Assembly: GCA_009782915.1 (NCBI GenBank) | Contig: WRIC01000009.1 | Coordinates: 26,154-90,153 of the forward strand | Length of the DNA: 64,000 bases | Source of the DNA: Propionibacteriaceae bacterium | Lineage (GTDB): Bacteria; Actinomycetota; Actinomycetes; Propionibacteriales; Propionibacteriaceae | Direction: 5' to 3' | Part shown: piece by piece, positions 31,771 to 40,435 of the stretch | Numbering within the stretch: the first letter of the stretch is position 1 | Layout of the letters: each line of letters starts with the position of its first letter | The notes under the pieces: model-generated | Told to the model about the DNA's origin: nothing | Seen by the model: only the letters and a program-made list of their open reading frames with translations | Databases searched by the model: none | Position numbers and translations under genes: made by a program

Positions 31771-33303
31771 TCAATTTTCATCTGATTGTCTTCTCATCTG
31801 ATCAGACGTCCGCCTGAGAAGATCCTTAACCTGTTTTCTTTCCTCACCCTGCATAGTGATTCTCCATGTAGCCCATGAATAGCAAGCAGTAAAAACAAGA
31901 CCAACTACTGCAAATAAGGAAAGTGAATTGATGTCAATAATGGTTTCACATATCCAGAGAAATACACCAGTGCATACGAGGGCAACCAGGAGTGTCTTCC
32001 ACATCGAGCTCCAGAACTTCACCATATTCAAACCCATCCGTGCATGGTAATACCAGTTCATAGCAAGACATGGTCCAAGCACCATGATCACGCAGTATCC
32101 CACAGTGGCGCCCAACGCACCCATGTGAGGAGCAAGCATCCAACAAACCATAGCACCCAGGAGTGCTGATATCAAATAGACTATGGAGCGAAATTTGTGC
32201 CTATTTTTTGCCTGCTGAATGGCGATTCCAACATTCTGAACCAAAGGAATGGTCGTGATCGCTGCTAAAAGAATGACCATCTGATACGTGGAGCTGAATT
32301 CCTCACCTGCCCACATAGTAATAAAGAAGCGCCCAGTGATAATAAATCCGCCCAGAAGAAGAAAATGTACCATAAGTTGATATCTCCCAACTCTCATCAT
32401 GAGGCTCAAAAGGGAATCATTGCTTGCATCTTTTGCCACCATGAAATTGACTCTGGGTGTGAACACATTCGACAAGGCAGTGGACACTGAAAAGAACAGG
32501 TGGCGAAACAAGAAGGCAACTGAAAATAGCGCGACATCTGCCGAACTTGACCTTGACGCAAGTATGAAATTGGGCGCATTGTCAGAAAAAATATTAAATA
32601 GGAGCGACAAGAATACCCAGAAAGAAAAGGATGCAATTTCTCTCAGGAGATGGAATCTAAATGGGAAAAACTGAAATTCCATTCCCAGGCGCTTGGCGAA
32701 AAAGGCAGTCCAAGTCAATGACATGAAAGTCGAAATAGTTGTTGCCAGAGTTGCGCCAAAAGCGCCAAACCCAAACAACAGGAGCACAATCCCCAGAATC
32801 GTCCCCCCCAGTCTCATGCAAATAGCGATCCCATATAACGCTTTAAATCGTTCGTGGACAAGCAGATAGCTACTGAACACCGAGGAGGGAAAAGTCATAG
32901 CCACATTGATAGTCATGAGAACCATGAGCCTTTTCGCCAACACGATTTCTGCTGGGCTTAATCCGCCACCAAAGAGACCTTCAGCAAAGAAAACTATGAG
33001 TCCACCTCCAACACACGCTAGAAGGCCCATAAAACAAAAAATGATGAGGTACATCCCATTGAGATTGGATATTCCTTGAGAATCGTTCTTTACTCTAAGT
33101 CGTGTGTAGAACCGAACGTAGGCAACTCCAAAACCAAAATTCAAGATGAGAAGGGCAGAGATAACTGAATCCGACAGTCTATAAACCCCATATTCGTTTT
33201 GCCCTAAGACTCTAATAACAAATGGGGTGTAAAGAAGTGCGACAACATTTGACACTGCGACATTGGCATAGGCAAGCACTGCTCCTGATTTCACCTCAGA
33301 CAC
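31771..33303 (-). CDS. Wzx-like polysaccharide flippase
   Basis: Moves lipid-linked repeat units across the membrane. The 510-residue protein is hydrophobic throughout with about 12-14 membrane segments and the family's opening SGAVLAYANVAVSNVVALLYTP (first part). GQNEYGVYRLSDS matches the conserved GxxxYG motif. GTG 33303 has GGAG upstream. It is the last gene of the leftward polysaccharide run, 57 bp after the pyruvyl transferase. Base composition is AT-rich, like its neighbours. Which glycan it flips cannot be told from sequence. Confidence 0.88.
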   Translation of the reverse strand: MSEVKSGAVLAYANVAVSNVVALLYTPFVIRVLGQNEYGVYRLSDSVISALLILNFGFGVAYVRFYTRLRVKNDSQGISNLNGMYLIIFCFMGLLACVGGGLIVFFAEGLFGGGLSPAEIVLAKRLMVLMTINVAMTFPSSVFSSYLLVHERFKALYGIAICMRLGGTILGIVLLLFGFGAFGATLATTISTFMSLTWTAFFAKRLGMEFQFFPFRFHLLREIASFSFWVFLSLLFNIFSDNAPNFILASRSSSADVALFSVAFLFRHLFFSVSTALSNVFTPRVNFMVAKDASNDSLLSLMMRVGRYQLMVHFLLLGGFIITGRFFITMWAGEEFSSTYQMVILLAAITTIPLVQNVGIAIQQAKNRHKFRSIVYLISALLGAMVCWMLAPHMGALGATVGYCVIMVLGPCLAMNWYYHARMGLNMVKFWSSMWKTLLVALVCTGVFLWICETIIDINSLSLFAVVGLVFTACYSWATWRITMQGEERKQVKDLLRRTSDQMRRQSDEN

Positions 33304-33360
33304 AGTGATCTCCGCTGGTGGGCATCAAACACAAAATGATTGTGGCAGACATTTCATCGC

Positions 33361-34464
33361 TCATAGCGACTCGGCATCCGTGATTGCTCGATCTATCACC
33401 GCACTCAACCATCCCATGCTATCTGCACGCCTTTGATTCAGTATGCAATTCACCGAGTCGAAATTTATTGAATAAGCAATGTCACTCACGCTCGAGCCCC
33501 CTCCCCATTGGCATATTTCTAGCCCGAAAGCACGCAATAGGGTGATAACACGTGAATTCATGCCATCCCCGTCGGATCGAGGTCCAACCACGACTGGTCT
33601 ATTCATGATGATGCTAAAAACAAGACCGTGAAAGGAATCGGTCACCACCAGGTCAGCCTTCGACACAGCATGTACGAATTCAGCTGGGGTTAGTGCAACA
33701 TGGCTGGAATGAAAATGGTCCCCCATGACATCGAGAATTCTTGCTCCCGTATCGCGAGAATACTCCAAAATCCTTTCCCTAATTTCTGAGTTTGCTTCTC
33801 GTAGATGATAAGAAAAAATGAATGGCTCCTCAGGAATGCGATGATCTGGAGGCAATTCAAGTGACAACCATTCTTCAGGAGAAAGTAGCATTGTGGGGTC
33901 CAGAACAACCTGAGCATTGCGCCCGGTCAGCGACTCAACAATCTCAGCTGCGGATTCTTCTCTGACAGAAATGTGTTCAATACCACTAAGCCAGTTGATA
34001 TAGGAAGCACGCTTTTCATCAGGAATGGTGGAAACACCAAAGCTGGCAGCATACGCCACTCTTTTCCGCCGTGGAGCAAACTGCAAAAACATCCTGCTAC
34101 TTGTGCTTGTTAGATGAGGATTCCAAACTTGATCACTACCAACGATGAAGCAATCAACAGTCTTGAACCAAGATTTCGCAGTAAAAACAGAGAGATATCG
34201 TTTGGTGGGAACATATTGCCGTGAGAATCTTCGAAAAGCAAGCCTCTTTGCTTCTGTTGCCAGACCCCATGGCGTGCCGAATAACCGATGATACCACTGG
34301 GCAATTGCCCGCCTGGCACTCCTAAGAAAAGTGGATTGTGAGTAAAACTCAATCATCGTTGCGTCGTGGTCCAATTTGACTAAAGCCTGCGACAAAGCGT
34401 AAGCCTGCAATCGATTCCCGTAGTTCCTTTCACTGGGTAGCGTCAGCACAACAATTCGGGCCAT
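33361..34464 (-). CDS. Polysaccharide pyruvyl transferase family protein
   Basis: Family members add pyruvate ketals from phosphoenolpyruvate to surface sugars. The 367-residue product starts MARIVVLTLPSERNYGNRLQ, has the conserved FIVGSDQVWNP near residue 115, YAASFGVSTIP, SVREESAAEIV, VVLDPTMLL and the C-terminal VVTDSFHGLVFSIIMNRP. It is separated from GT2 by one base. In many bacteria this gene pairs with the FrhB-like family, also present 3 kb away. The acceptor sugar is unknown. Confidence 0.9.
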   Translation of the reverse strand: MARIVVLTLPSERNYGNRLQAYALSQALVKLDHDATMIEFYSQSTFLRSARRAIAQWYHRLFGTPWGLATEAKRLAFRRFSRQYVPTKRYLSVFTAKSWFKTVDCFIVGSDQVWNPHLTSTSSRMFLQFAPRRKRVAYAASFGVSTIPDEKRASYINWLSGIEHISVREESAAEIVESLTGRNAQVVLDPTMLLSPEEWLSLELPPDHRIPEEPFIFSYHLREANSEIRERILEYSRDTGARILDVMGDHFHSSHVALTPAEFVHAVSKADLVVTDSFHGLVFSIIMNRPVVVGPRSDGDGMNSRVITLLRAFGLEICQWGGGSSVSDIAYSINFDSVNCILNQRRADSMGWLSAVIDRAITDAESL

Positions 34465-34465
34465 G

Positions 34466-35449
34466 CTATACCTTTTCTTCTCGGGAATGATGAAGATTCG
34501 TTCGTCGTTGCTTCTTCACCGTATTGGATATCGGACAAAACAAAAACTCAATAGTATGAAGGAGAACCTGCATTAATCCGCCCAATGCGCTTCTTCGGGT
34601 TTTTGCAGAAACTGGATGTTGCACCACCAGCCTCATGATTGTTCTCACAGCGCCATAATTCTTCAGCAATAACCACCAACCTGCTCTTACTGAAATCCTC
34701 ATGGTTTTTGCAGTGGACCTATAGCCCTGAGACACTGCAATCAAACCTTCAACATGTTGATCTGCTGGTCTACTAGTCATTGTTGAGTTTGAATGGAGTC
34801 TTCGATTGAAAAGTATTCTGTCAAGATGCCCGCACCTTTTGGCAGAAAGAATTGCCTGCACAGTATAAAGTTCATCCTCCCGAATAATCCCTTCCGGAAA
34901 AGTCAGCTTATTATCAATGATGAAATCTCGTCGAGTTATGTACATACATGGCTGAACACGAAATTCTCGACGCTTCATCATTTCAGCGAAGAGATCCGAT
35001 CCTTTCCACACCCCTGGATACGATGTAATCCTCTGATAAAGCTGGGGGCAATTATGCTCTTCCTGACCCGACAAATCATCAACAGTAAAGGTGTTGCCAT
35101 CAAAGAACAGTAAGTCGTAGTCGTTAGCAGTCATTTCATTTATACACTCTTCTGCAAATGAAGAATCAATGTAGTCATCTGCATCAAGAAAGTAGATGAA
35201 TTCCCCTCGTGCTAACTCCATCCCGCGGTTCCTGGCCGCCGCCTGCCCTTGGTTTTTCTGACGATGTAATTGCACCCGATTATCTTGATCAGAGATCTGT
35301 TGAACAATTACTGCACTGTTGTCACTTGAGCCGTCGTCTATGCAGATGACTTCCATATTGACGCATGTTTGTTGTAGCACAGACTGGATGCACTGGCCTA
35401 CATAAGATGCAACATTGAAAACTGGAATGATTACCGACAGCTTAATCAT
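34466..35449 (-). CDS. Glycosyltransferase family 2
   Basis: GT-A fold transferase extending the lipid-linked repeat unit on the cytoplasmic face. The 327-residue protein begins LSVIIPVFNVASYVGQCIQS, with the nucleotide-binding ICIDDGSSDNS, QGQAAARNRGMELA and the metal-binding FLDADDYID. The C-terminus is basic and mildly hydrophobic, suggesting membrane association. It overlaps the upstream Wzy gene by 4 bp and is one base from the next gene, so the operon is tight. Donor and acceptor sugars cannot be assigned. Confidence 0.92.
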   Translation of the reverse strand: MIKLSVIIPVFNVASYVGQCIQSVLQQTCVNMEVICIDDGSSDNSAVIVQQISDQDNRVQLHRQKNQGQAAARNRGMELARGEFIYFLDADDYIDSSFAEECINEMTANDYDLLFFDGNTFTVDDLSGQEEHNCPQLYQRITSYPGVWKGSDLFAEMMKRREFRVQPCMYITRRDFIIDNKLTFPEGIIREDELYTVQAILSAKRCGHLDRILFNRRLHSNSTMTSRPADQHVEGLIAVSQGYRSTAKTMRISVRAGWWLLLKNYGAVRTIMRLVVQHPVSAKTRRSALGGLMQVLLHTIEFLFCPISNTVKKQRRTNLHHSREEKV

Positions 35450-36768
35450 GGTTTCTCTCTGATCAAATCTCTGTGATGTGAAAGCGGCTCCAGAGCATCG
35501 GAAACCTCCTGGATTGAACCCTCACACCCTGAGGTAGAGGTGACCAATGGTTCAATCTCAGGTTCACGAATGGTGCAAGTTGAGTACAAACATACGGTAG
35601 TGATAACAACATATAACGTTAATTGCCAAAAGGAGGCAGACAGATACCCTCCGCGAGCAAAACACAAACCAATGAACAACAATCCAAGTGGCCAATGGCG
35701 CATTATCAACCACATGGTGAACCCAATTGCAACCAGAAAAGCAACAACCCCCAGATCTGAAATAACATACGCATAGTTGTTCCAAATTGGGGGTGTAGCC
35801 CCTATACCGTTCCCAAGTACTAAGTCATCTACATACGCCCAACTCCCCACTAATCGACTTGTTGCTGAACCGTCCTCACCTTCTAGAATTTTGTCCAATC
35901 TACCTGTGATTGCCACGTTAATGCTGTGCCTAAATAGATCTTGTGCGACGACTGCAACTACAGCCACTAGGACCATCAGGCCACCAACAAGTGTTCTTCC
36001 AACACCTCTAACTGTGAATACACCCCTGACGATCCCCAAAAGTCGCCATGCGATTAAATACATGAGTATGGGCCAAGTTGCCGTACTAAAGGTGAGTAAC
36101 CCTGCTAATAGAATGACCAGTTCAGCGAGAGTGGAATTGCGTCTAACATGTCTAGAGGCGTACATAATGCCCAGTACCAAGCATACAAGTTGACCAAAAT
36201 ATGACGGCTCGCGAGACATAGAACGTAGCCGGATGACATCTGTTGTTCCGAAGGTATAACTACGAAAATCATCACGTGTGAAAGTCCAAAAGAAATCATA
36301 TGGGAGGCTGAGATTAAATATCTGAACAATGTAGATGTAAATACCTATGCTAGAAAAGAGTACTGCGATGGGAACTAGCCACTTAATGAGAAATAAGAAT
36401 AGGTTGTTATCTCTCACATAGGAATAGGTCCTGGTCAAGAAAACGGCGTAAACCGGCACTTTGACTATATATACCATATATTGGTCTGGGAGGTATTCCG
36501 GATCGAACCATACGTGTAGAAATATGCTCCACACTGGCACTGCGACACTCATAATCAGGAGCAGAACTTGAATTCGTGAGGTTCGAACAATCACTCCCAC
36601 AAGAAGTACTACACCCACGAGGACATGAATGTCCGAAAAATCTATATCACCCAAACCAGGGAATCTGTTGCCACCCATGAAAAGAATCAAGGCACAGTTA
36701 ATAGCAATGAGATGATCGCGAAAAGTAGGGGTAGCCTGCGTGAATCGTTGCTGCGTTTCCAGAAGCAT
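35446..36768 (-). CDS. Wzy-like O-antigen/capsule polymerase (membrane)
   Basis: A 440-residue polytopic protein with 10-12 hydrophobic segments (such as VLVGVVLLVGVIVRT, LVILLAGLLTFSTATWPILMYL) and one long hydrophilic loop containing NGIGATPPIWNNYAYV, the usual Wzy plan. Sequence similarity among Wzy proteins is low, so the call rests on topology and position between glycosyltransferases. ATG 36768 is preferred because GGAGTGGGATAAGA precedes it; ATG 36804 is the alternative. It overlaps GT2 by 4 bp. Strongly AT-rich, with many ATA codons. Confidence 0.75.
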   Translation of the reverse strand: MLLETQQRFTQATPTFRDHLIAINCALILFMGGNRFPGLGDIDFSDIHVLVGVVLLVGVIVRTSRIQVLLLIMSVAVPVWSIFLHVWFDPEYLPDQYMVYIVKVPVYAVFLTRTYSYVRDNNLFLFLIKWLVPIAVLFSSIGIYIYIVQIFNLSLPYDFFWTFTRDDFRSYTFGTTDVIRLRSMSREPSYFGQLVCLVLGIMYASRHVRRNSTLAELVILLAGLLTFSTATWPILMYLIAWRLLGIVRGVFTVRGVGRTLVGGLMVLVAVVAVVAQDLFRHSINVAITGRLDKILEGEDGSATSRLVGSWAYVDDLVLGNGIGATPPIWNNYAYVISDLGVVAFLVAIGFTMWLIMRHWPLGLLFIGLCFARGGYLSASFWQLTLYVVITTVCLYSTCTIREPEIEPLVTSTSGCEGSIQEVSDALEPLSHHRDLIREKP

Positions 36769-36830
36769 TCTTATCCCACTCCAATTTTGCTGTCCACCAG
36801 GCATTGATAGGCTACACCCGCTTGGACCAT

Positions 36831-38048
36831 CTATTTCAACACCGACCTCAATACACTGAGTAGTCTGAGAAAAAGTTTATCCCGAGAATAGACCGTTTCC
36901 GCCAGATGTCGTGAGTTTCGAGACATGGATTCTAGGCGATCCTCGTCTTCAAGTAGTTGGACAATTTCCGTTGCTGATTCTTGCGGTGATGCGGATACAC
37001 TCATTCCCGCTTGTGCCGACTCCAATACATTCTTCTGCCAACCGCCATAGTTTATTATCACTGGTTTCCCCGCAGCTAAAGCATCAAAGAACTTATTCGC
37101 GCTATTTGCTTCCATTTCTGGAATTGGTAGAAACAGTGAGGTTGCCACCTTGCACGAAGCCAGAACACTGGGCATTTCGTTTTTAGTAAACGCGGGGCGC
37201 ATGAAAAAATTGACATCCATAACTCCAAGATGTCGGGCACGCTCAGCAATCTGTTGTTGCTGCGAACCATCACCGATCACTAAAAAGGCGACATCCTTAT
37301 GAGTATCCTTTACAATAGCTGCAACCTCTGCAAGATAATCAACTCCGTTAATGAAGCCGAGCGTCCCACCATAAAGAACAACTTTCTTCCCGACCAATTC
37401 TGGACAATCCTGGGACCAGTCTCTTGGTTCGACTTGAGGATGAAACAAGTCCACATCAGATGAATTCGGAATCACTGTAACCCGATCTGGGGGTATCCCA
37501 CGCGCTAGTATTCCGGACTGCATTCCAGGCGACAGCGCGACAATCTGATCGGCCTTTTTATAGGCGATCTTTTCGAGATATCGCGAAAGAGCAATGGCAA
37601 GAGGATGGCGAAGTGCTCCAACAGCAATAGGTAGCTCTGGCCATAAATCCCTCACCTCGAAAACAAGTGGCGAAGACCGGAATAACGAGGCCCATAGGAC
37701 TGGAAGGATGATCGTCAAGGGCGTACTCGTCGCGAAGATGAGATCACCTCGGAGGGAACGGCTCCGGTGGGCCGCCCCCACTGCGAAGGAAAGAAAGGCG
37801 ATAATTCGACGATTGAAAGACTGCTTGTTCGAGTATGGCACCTTCAACCAATGCACAGTGAATCCAGAGACTTTCTCTACAGTCCACCCTGGTGGCGCAT
37901 CTTCAGATGTATCACTTGTCACCATCTGGACGTCATAACCTTCATCCGCAAGTCGGCGTGCGAACTCAAAGGACCGCGTGCCTCCCTGCATACTTGGAGT
38001 CTTGAAATACTGGTGAAGGTATACGATGCGCATGGTCAGCTCAGCCAT
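36831..38048 (-). CDS. Glycosyltransferase family 4
   Basis: GT-B fold retaining transferase. After a start at ATG 38048 (AAAGGG 7 nt upstream; alternative ATG 38033), the protein reads MRIVYLHQYFKTPSMQGGTR, the opening of WbuB/WcaI-type transferases that act on amino sugars. The N-terminal half has VFEVRDLWPELPIAVGAL; the C-terminal half has VVLYGGTLGFINGVDYLAE, VAFLVIGDGSQ, and EANSANKFFDALAAGKPVI, the E-x7-E nucleotide site region. It likely adds the second sugar after PglC. It overlaps the acetyltransferase gene. Confidence 0.88.
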   Translation of the reverse strand: MAELTMRIVYLHQYFKTPSMQGGTRSFEFARRLADEGYDVQMVTSDTSEDAPPGWTVEKVSGFTVHWLKVPYSNKQSFNRRIIAFLSFAVGAAHRSRSLRGDLIFATSTPLTIILPVLWASLFRSSPLVFEVRDLWPELPIAVGALRHPLAIALSRYLEKIAYKKADQIVALSPGMQSGILARGIPPDRVTVIPNSSDVDLFHPQVEPRDWSQDCPELVGKKVVLYGGTLGFINGVDYLAEVAAIVKDTHKDVAFLVIGDGSQQQQIAERARHLGVMDVNFFMRPAFTKNEMPSVLASCKVATSLFLPIPEMEANSANKFFDALAAGKPVIINYGGWQKNVLESAQAGMSVSASPQESATEIVQLLEDEDRLESMSRNSRHLAETVYSRDKLFLRLLSVLRSVLK

Positions 38049-38683
38049 CTGGCTGGAATCCCTTTCGCAACCACACCGTCAGGAACGCCTTCAACGACAC
38101 ATGCCGATGCCCCGACTGTTACTTGAGCGCCAACAGTGAGACCCTGAAGAATGACTGCTCCTGCCCCAATCAGTGTTTCGTCATTGAGAGTAACCTCACC
38201 CGATATGATCGCGCCAGGATTAATCGAAACGAAGTTGGCCACTGTGACATCATGGCCGATAGTGACGGAAGGATTCACGTGAACATGATCACCCAATTTC
38301 ACATTCGTAGATACTTGCACCCCAGCGCAAATGACGGTTCCAGAACCAACATCACAAAGAGAACCAACCATCGCCCGGGGATGGATAACAGGTGGAGCAG
38401 AAGGTAGACCAACCAAGCACTGGGCGATGATGCTCCGCTTGGACGGGCTACCAACAGCTATGAGGTAAGCATCGCCGACACCCGAGCTTTTCCAGTCACT
38501 GATAGTGCCAAGATGTCGGTAACCTCTTCGGGAAAGTCGCATAAGATTTTCATCGCTTGGGCTGTCATCAACAACGCCTATCACCCGAAATCCATGTCCT
38601 TCATTCGCTTGGTTGACTGATTCGAGGACATCGAGAGTTTCTCGTCCAAAACCGCCAGCACCTATAACGACCATATCAATCAT
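38036..38683 (-). CDS. NeuD/PglD-family sugar O/N-acetyltransferase
   Basis: Acetylates the amino group of a UDP-4-amino sugar. The start is ATG 38683 (MIDMVVIGAGGFGRETLDVL), and 215 residues follow, the family's length. A Rossmann-like N-terminal domain binds the nucleotide sugar; the C-terminal half is a left-handed beta helix of hexapeptides (VQVSTNVKLGDHVHVNPSVTIG in part), including the catalytic His of NPSVTIGHDVTV. Its order with the phosphoglycosyl transferase, aminotransferase and dehydratase matches the bacillosamine pathway. It overlaps both neighbours. Confidence 0.87.
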   Translation of the reverse strand: MIDMVVIGAGGFGRETLDVLESVNQANEGHGFRVIGVVDDSPSDENLMRLSRRGYRHLGTISDWKSSGVGDAYLIAVGSPSKRSIIAQCLVGLPSAPPVIHPRAMVGSLCDVGSGTVICAGVQVSTNVKLGDHVHVNPSVTIGHDVTVANFVSINPGAIISGEVTLNDETLIGAGAVILQGLTVGAQVTVGASACVVEGVPDGVVAKGIPARWLS

Positions 38684-39299
38684 GATGAGCCCCCTGGAAT
38701 ACATTCATAGTGGCTTGACCCACTTCAGAGATTCCTTGTCGCTTCGCAACGATTGACATAGTTCGGGCAATGATACTCAGATCAAGTCCCCAACTTCTGG
38801 AATCAATATATTCCACATCACACTTGAATTTCTCCTCCCAGGACAAAGCATTTCTTCCCCTAACTTGAGCTAACCCTGTGATTCCAGGTCTCACCTCGTG
38901 GCGCCGAGCTTGCTTTGAGGAATACAAAGGCAAGTACTCGACCAGGAGTGGTCGCGGGCCAACGATGCTCATGTCTCCTTTGAGGACATTCCAGAGAGTC
39001 GGCAACTCGTCAAGGCTAGTTGCCCTTAGTTTTCTGCCGAAACTAGTAAGACGTTCTTCATCCGTCGTGAGACCGCTATTAGCGTCCTCATGATGCATAG
39101 ATCGAAATTTGTAGAGTCGGAAAACCTTGGCATTCTTCCCTGGGCGGTCCTGTGAAAACATGACGGGGCTACCCAAGTGGTGACGAACCAGAAGAGCAGT
39201 CGCAGCCATGACAGGTGAGAGGACGACAAGTCCCACACCCGACACCACCACATCGAAGAGGCGCTTAGAAAAATCAAAGCCACGATGATCCTGGGTCAC
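38676..39299 (-). CDS. Sugar-phosphate transferase, PglC-type monotopic phosphoglycosyl transferase
   Basis: Starts glycan assembly by moving a phospho-sugar from UDP-sugar to undecaprenyl phosphate. The 207-residue product has one N-terminal re-entrant hydrophobic helix (LFDVVVSGVGLVVLSPVMAA), then the bacterial sugar transferase domain: FSQDRPGKNAKVFRLYKFRSM, SLDELPTLWNVLKGDMSIVGPRPLL (in part) with the catalytic Asp-Glu dyad, and RPGITGLAQVRGRN. The size matches the minimal PglC form rather than WbaP. GTG at 39299 overlaps the aminotransferase stop by 4 bp. Confidence 0.93.
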   Translation of the reverse strand: MTQDHRGFDFSKRLFDVVVSGVGLVVLSPVMAATALLVRHHLGSPVMFSQDRPGKNAKVFRLYKFRSMHHEDANSGLTTDEERLTSFGRKLRATSLDELPTLWNVLKGDMSIVGPRPLLVEYLPLYSSKQARRHEVRPGITGLAQVRGRNALSWEEKFKCDVEYIDSRSWGLDLSIIARTMSIVAKRQGISEVGQATMNVFQGAHHD

Positions 39300-40435
39300 T
39301 TTCCCACCTCCTGCTGTGACACAAACGTAGCTAGCGTGCCTAATATCCTATCCCGCCCGGTATCTGTGAGAACAGAACCACTGGGTAGCGTTAATCCCGC
39401 CTCAAACAGCTTCTGCGCAACACCAGTAATCTCGCCTCGAGTTTCAGCGAACACGGGCTGAAGATGCATAGGCTTCCACAGTGGGCGCGCTTCGATTCGC
39501 TCAGAAGCCAGATGTTCAGCAAGAACAGTTGGCGAAAACCCTGCCACCTCAGTGTCGATCATGATTGAGGTTAACCACGAATTGTCGGATGAATCGTCAT
39601 GACCACCCAGAATTGTGACACCGGGAACTTCGGCGAAAAAATCCTTGTAAAGAATCCGCAGTTCCTTGCGGCGGGCGATCATGTCATCCAATCTCATCAA
39701 TTGCGCTCGCCCTACTGCGGCAAGAAGATTCGACATTCGATAGTTGAAGCCAATGTCCTCATGTTGATACCACGGAACTGGCTGGCGGGCTTGGGTCCCG
39801 AGATATCTCGCGTGTGAAGCCAGGTCCCCATCGTTGGTCAGCAACATCCCTCCACCCGAGGTGGTCATGATCTTGTTGCCATTGAAAGAAAATATCGAAG
39901 CCTGTCCAAAGCTTCCTGCAGGTCGGCCAGCATGGGAAGACCCCACAGCCTCAGCTGCATCACACACCATCGGAATGCCATAGTCAGCAATAATCGGCTC
40001 TAAGGTGGTGTAGTCAGCCATTTTGCCCAGCATGTCCACCGGGATCACCGCGCCCACCTTGTCACCTAGGGAAGTCAGTGCCCTCTTTAACGCTTCAGGA
40101 TCCATGTTTCCTGTCTCGGGAAGCACATCAACAAAGAAAGGCTCCGCGCCAGTGTAAACAATCGCATTCGCTGTCGCAGCAAAAGTCAACGTGCTCGTGA
40201 TAACAACGTCCCCTGGGCCAACTCCCAAACCCAGTAAAGCCAGATGTAAAGCAGCCGTACCAGAAGACAAAGCCACCGCGTGACCCACCCCCACCCGGGA
40301 AGCCATTTCAGCCTCAAACGCGTCCACCATGGGTCCTAGAGGAGCCACCCAGCCCGATTGAATCGCCTCGAGAAGCATTGTCTGCTCAAGATCTCCCACA
40401 TCAGGAGCAGACAGATAGATAGGATTTTTAGTCAC
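39296..40435 (-). CDS. DegT/DnrJ/EryC1 aminotransferase (PglE-like)
   Basis: PLP-dependent transfer of an amino group to a UDP-4-keto-6-deoxy sugar. The 379-residue protein has HAVALSSGTAALHLALLGLG for cofactor phosphate binding, PVDMLGKMADYTTLEPI, VCDAAEAVGSSHAGRPAG with the pyridine-binding Asp, and FSFNGNKIMTTSGGGML with the Schiff-base Lys. YRMSNLLAAVGRAQL completes the family. It overlaps the dehydratase by 8 bp. Together these suggest UDP-4-amino-4,6-dideoxy-GlcNAc as product, an inference from order. Confidence 0.92.
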   Translation of the reverse strand: MTKNPIYLSAPDVGDLEQTMLLEAIQSGWVAPLGPMVDAFEAEMASRVGVGHAVALSSGTAALHLALLGLGVGPGDVVITSTLTFAATANAIVYTGAEPFFVDVLPETGNMDPEALKRALTSLGDKVGAVIPVDMLGKMADYTTLEPIIADYGIPMVCDAAEAVGSSHAGRPAGSFGQASIFSFNGNKIMTTSGGGMLLTNDGDLASHARYLGTQARQPVPWYQHEDIGFNYRMSNLLAAVGRAQLMRLDDMIARRKELRILYKDFFAEVPGVTILGGHDDSSDNSWLTSIMIDTEVAGFSPTVLAEHLASERIEARPLWKPMHLQPVFAETRGEITGVAQKLFEAGLTLPSGSVLTDTGRDRILGTLATFVSQQEVGK

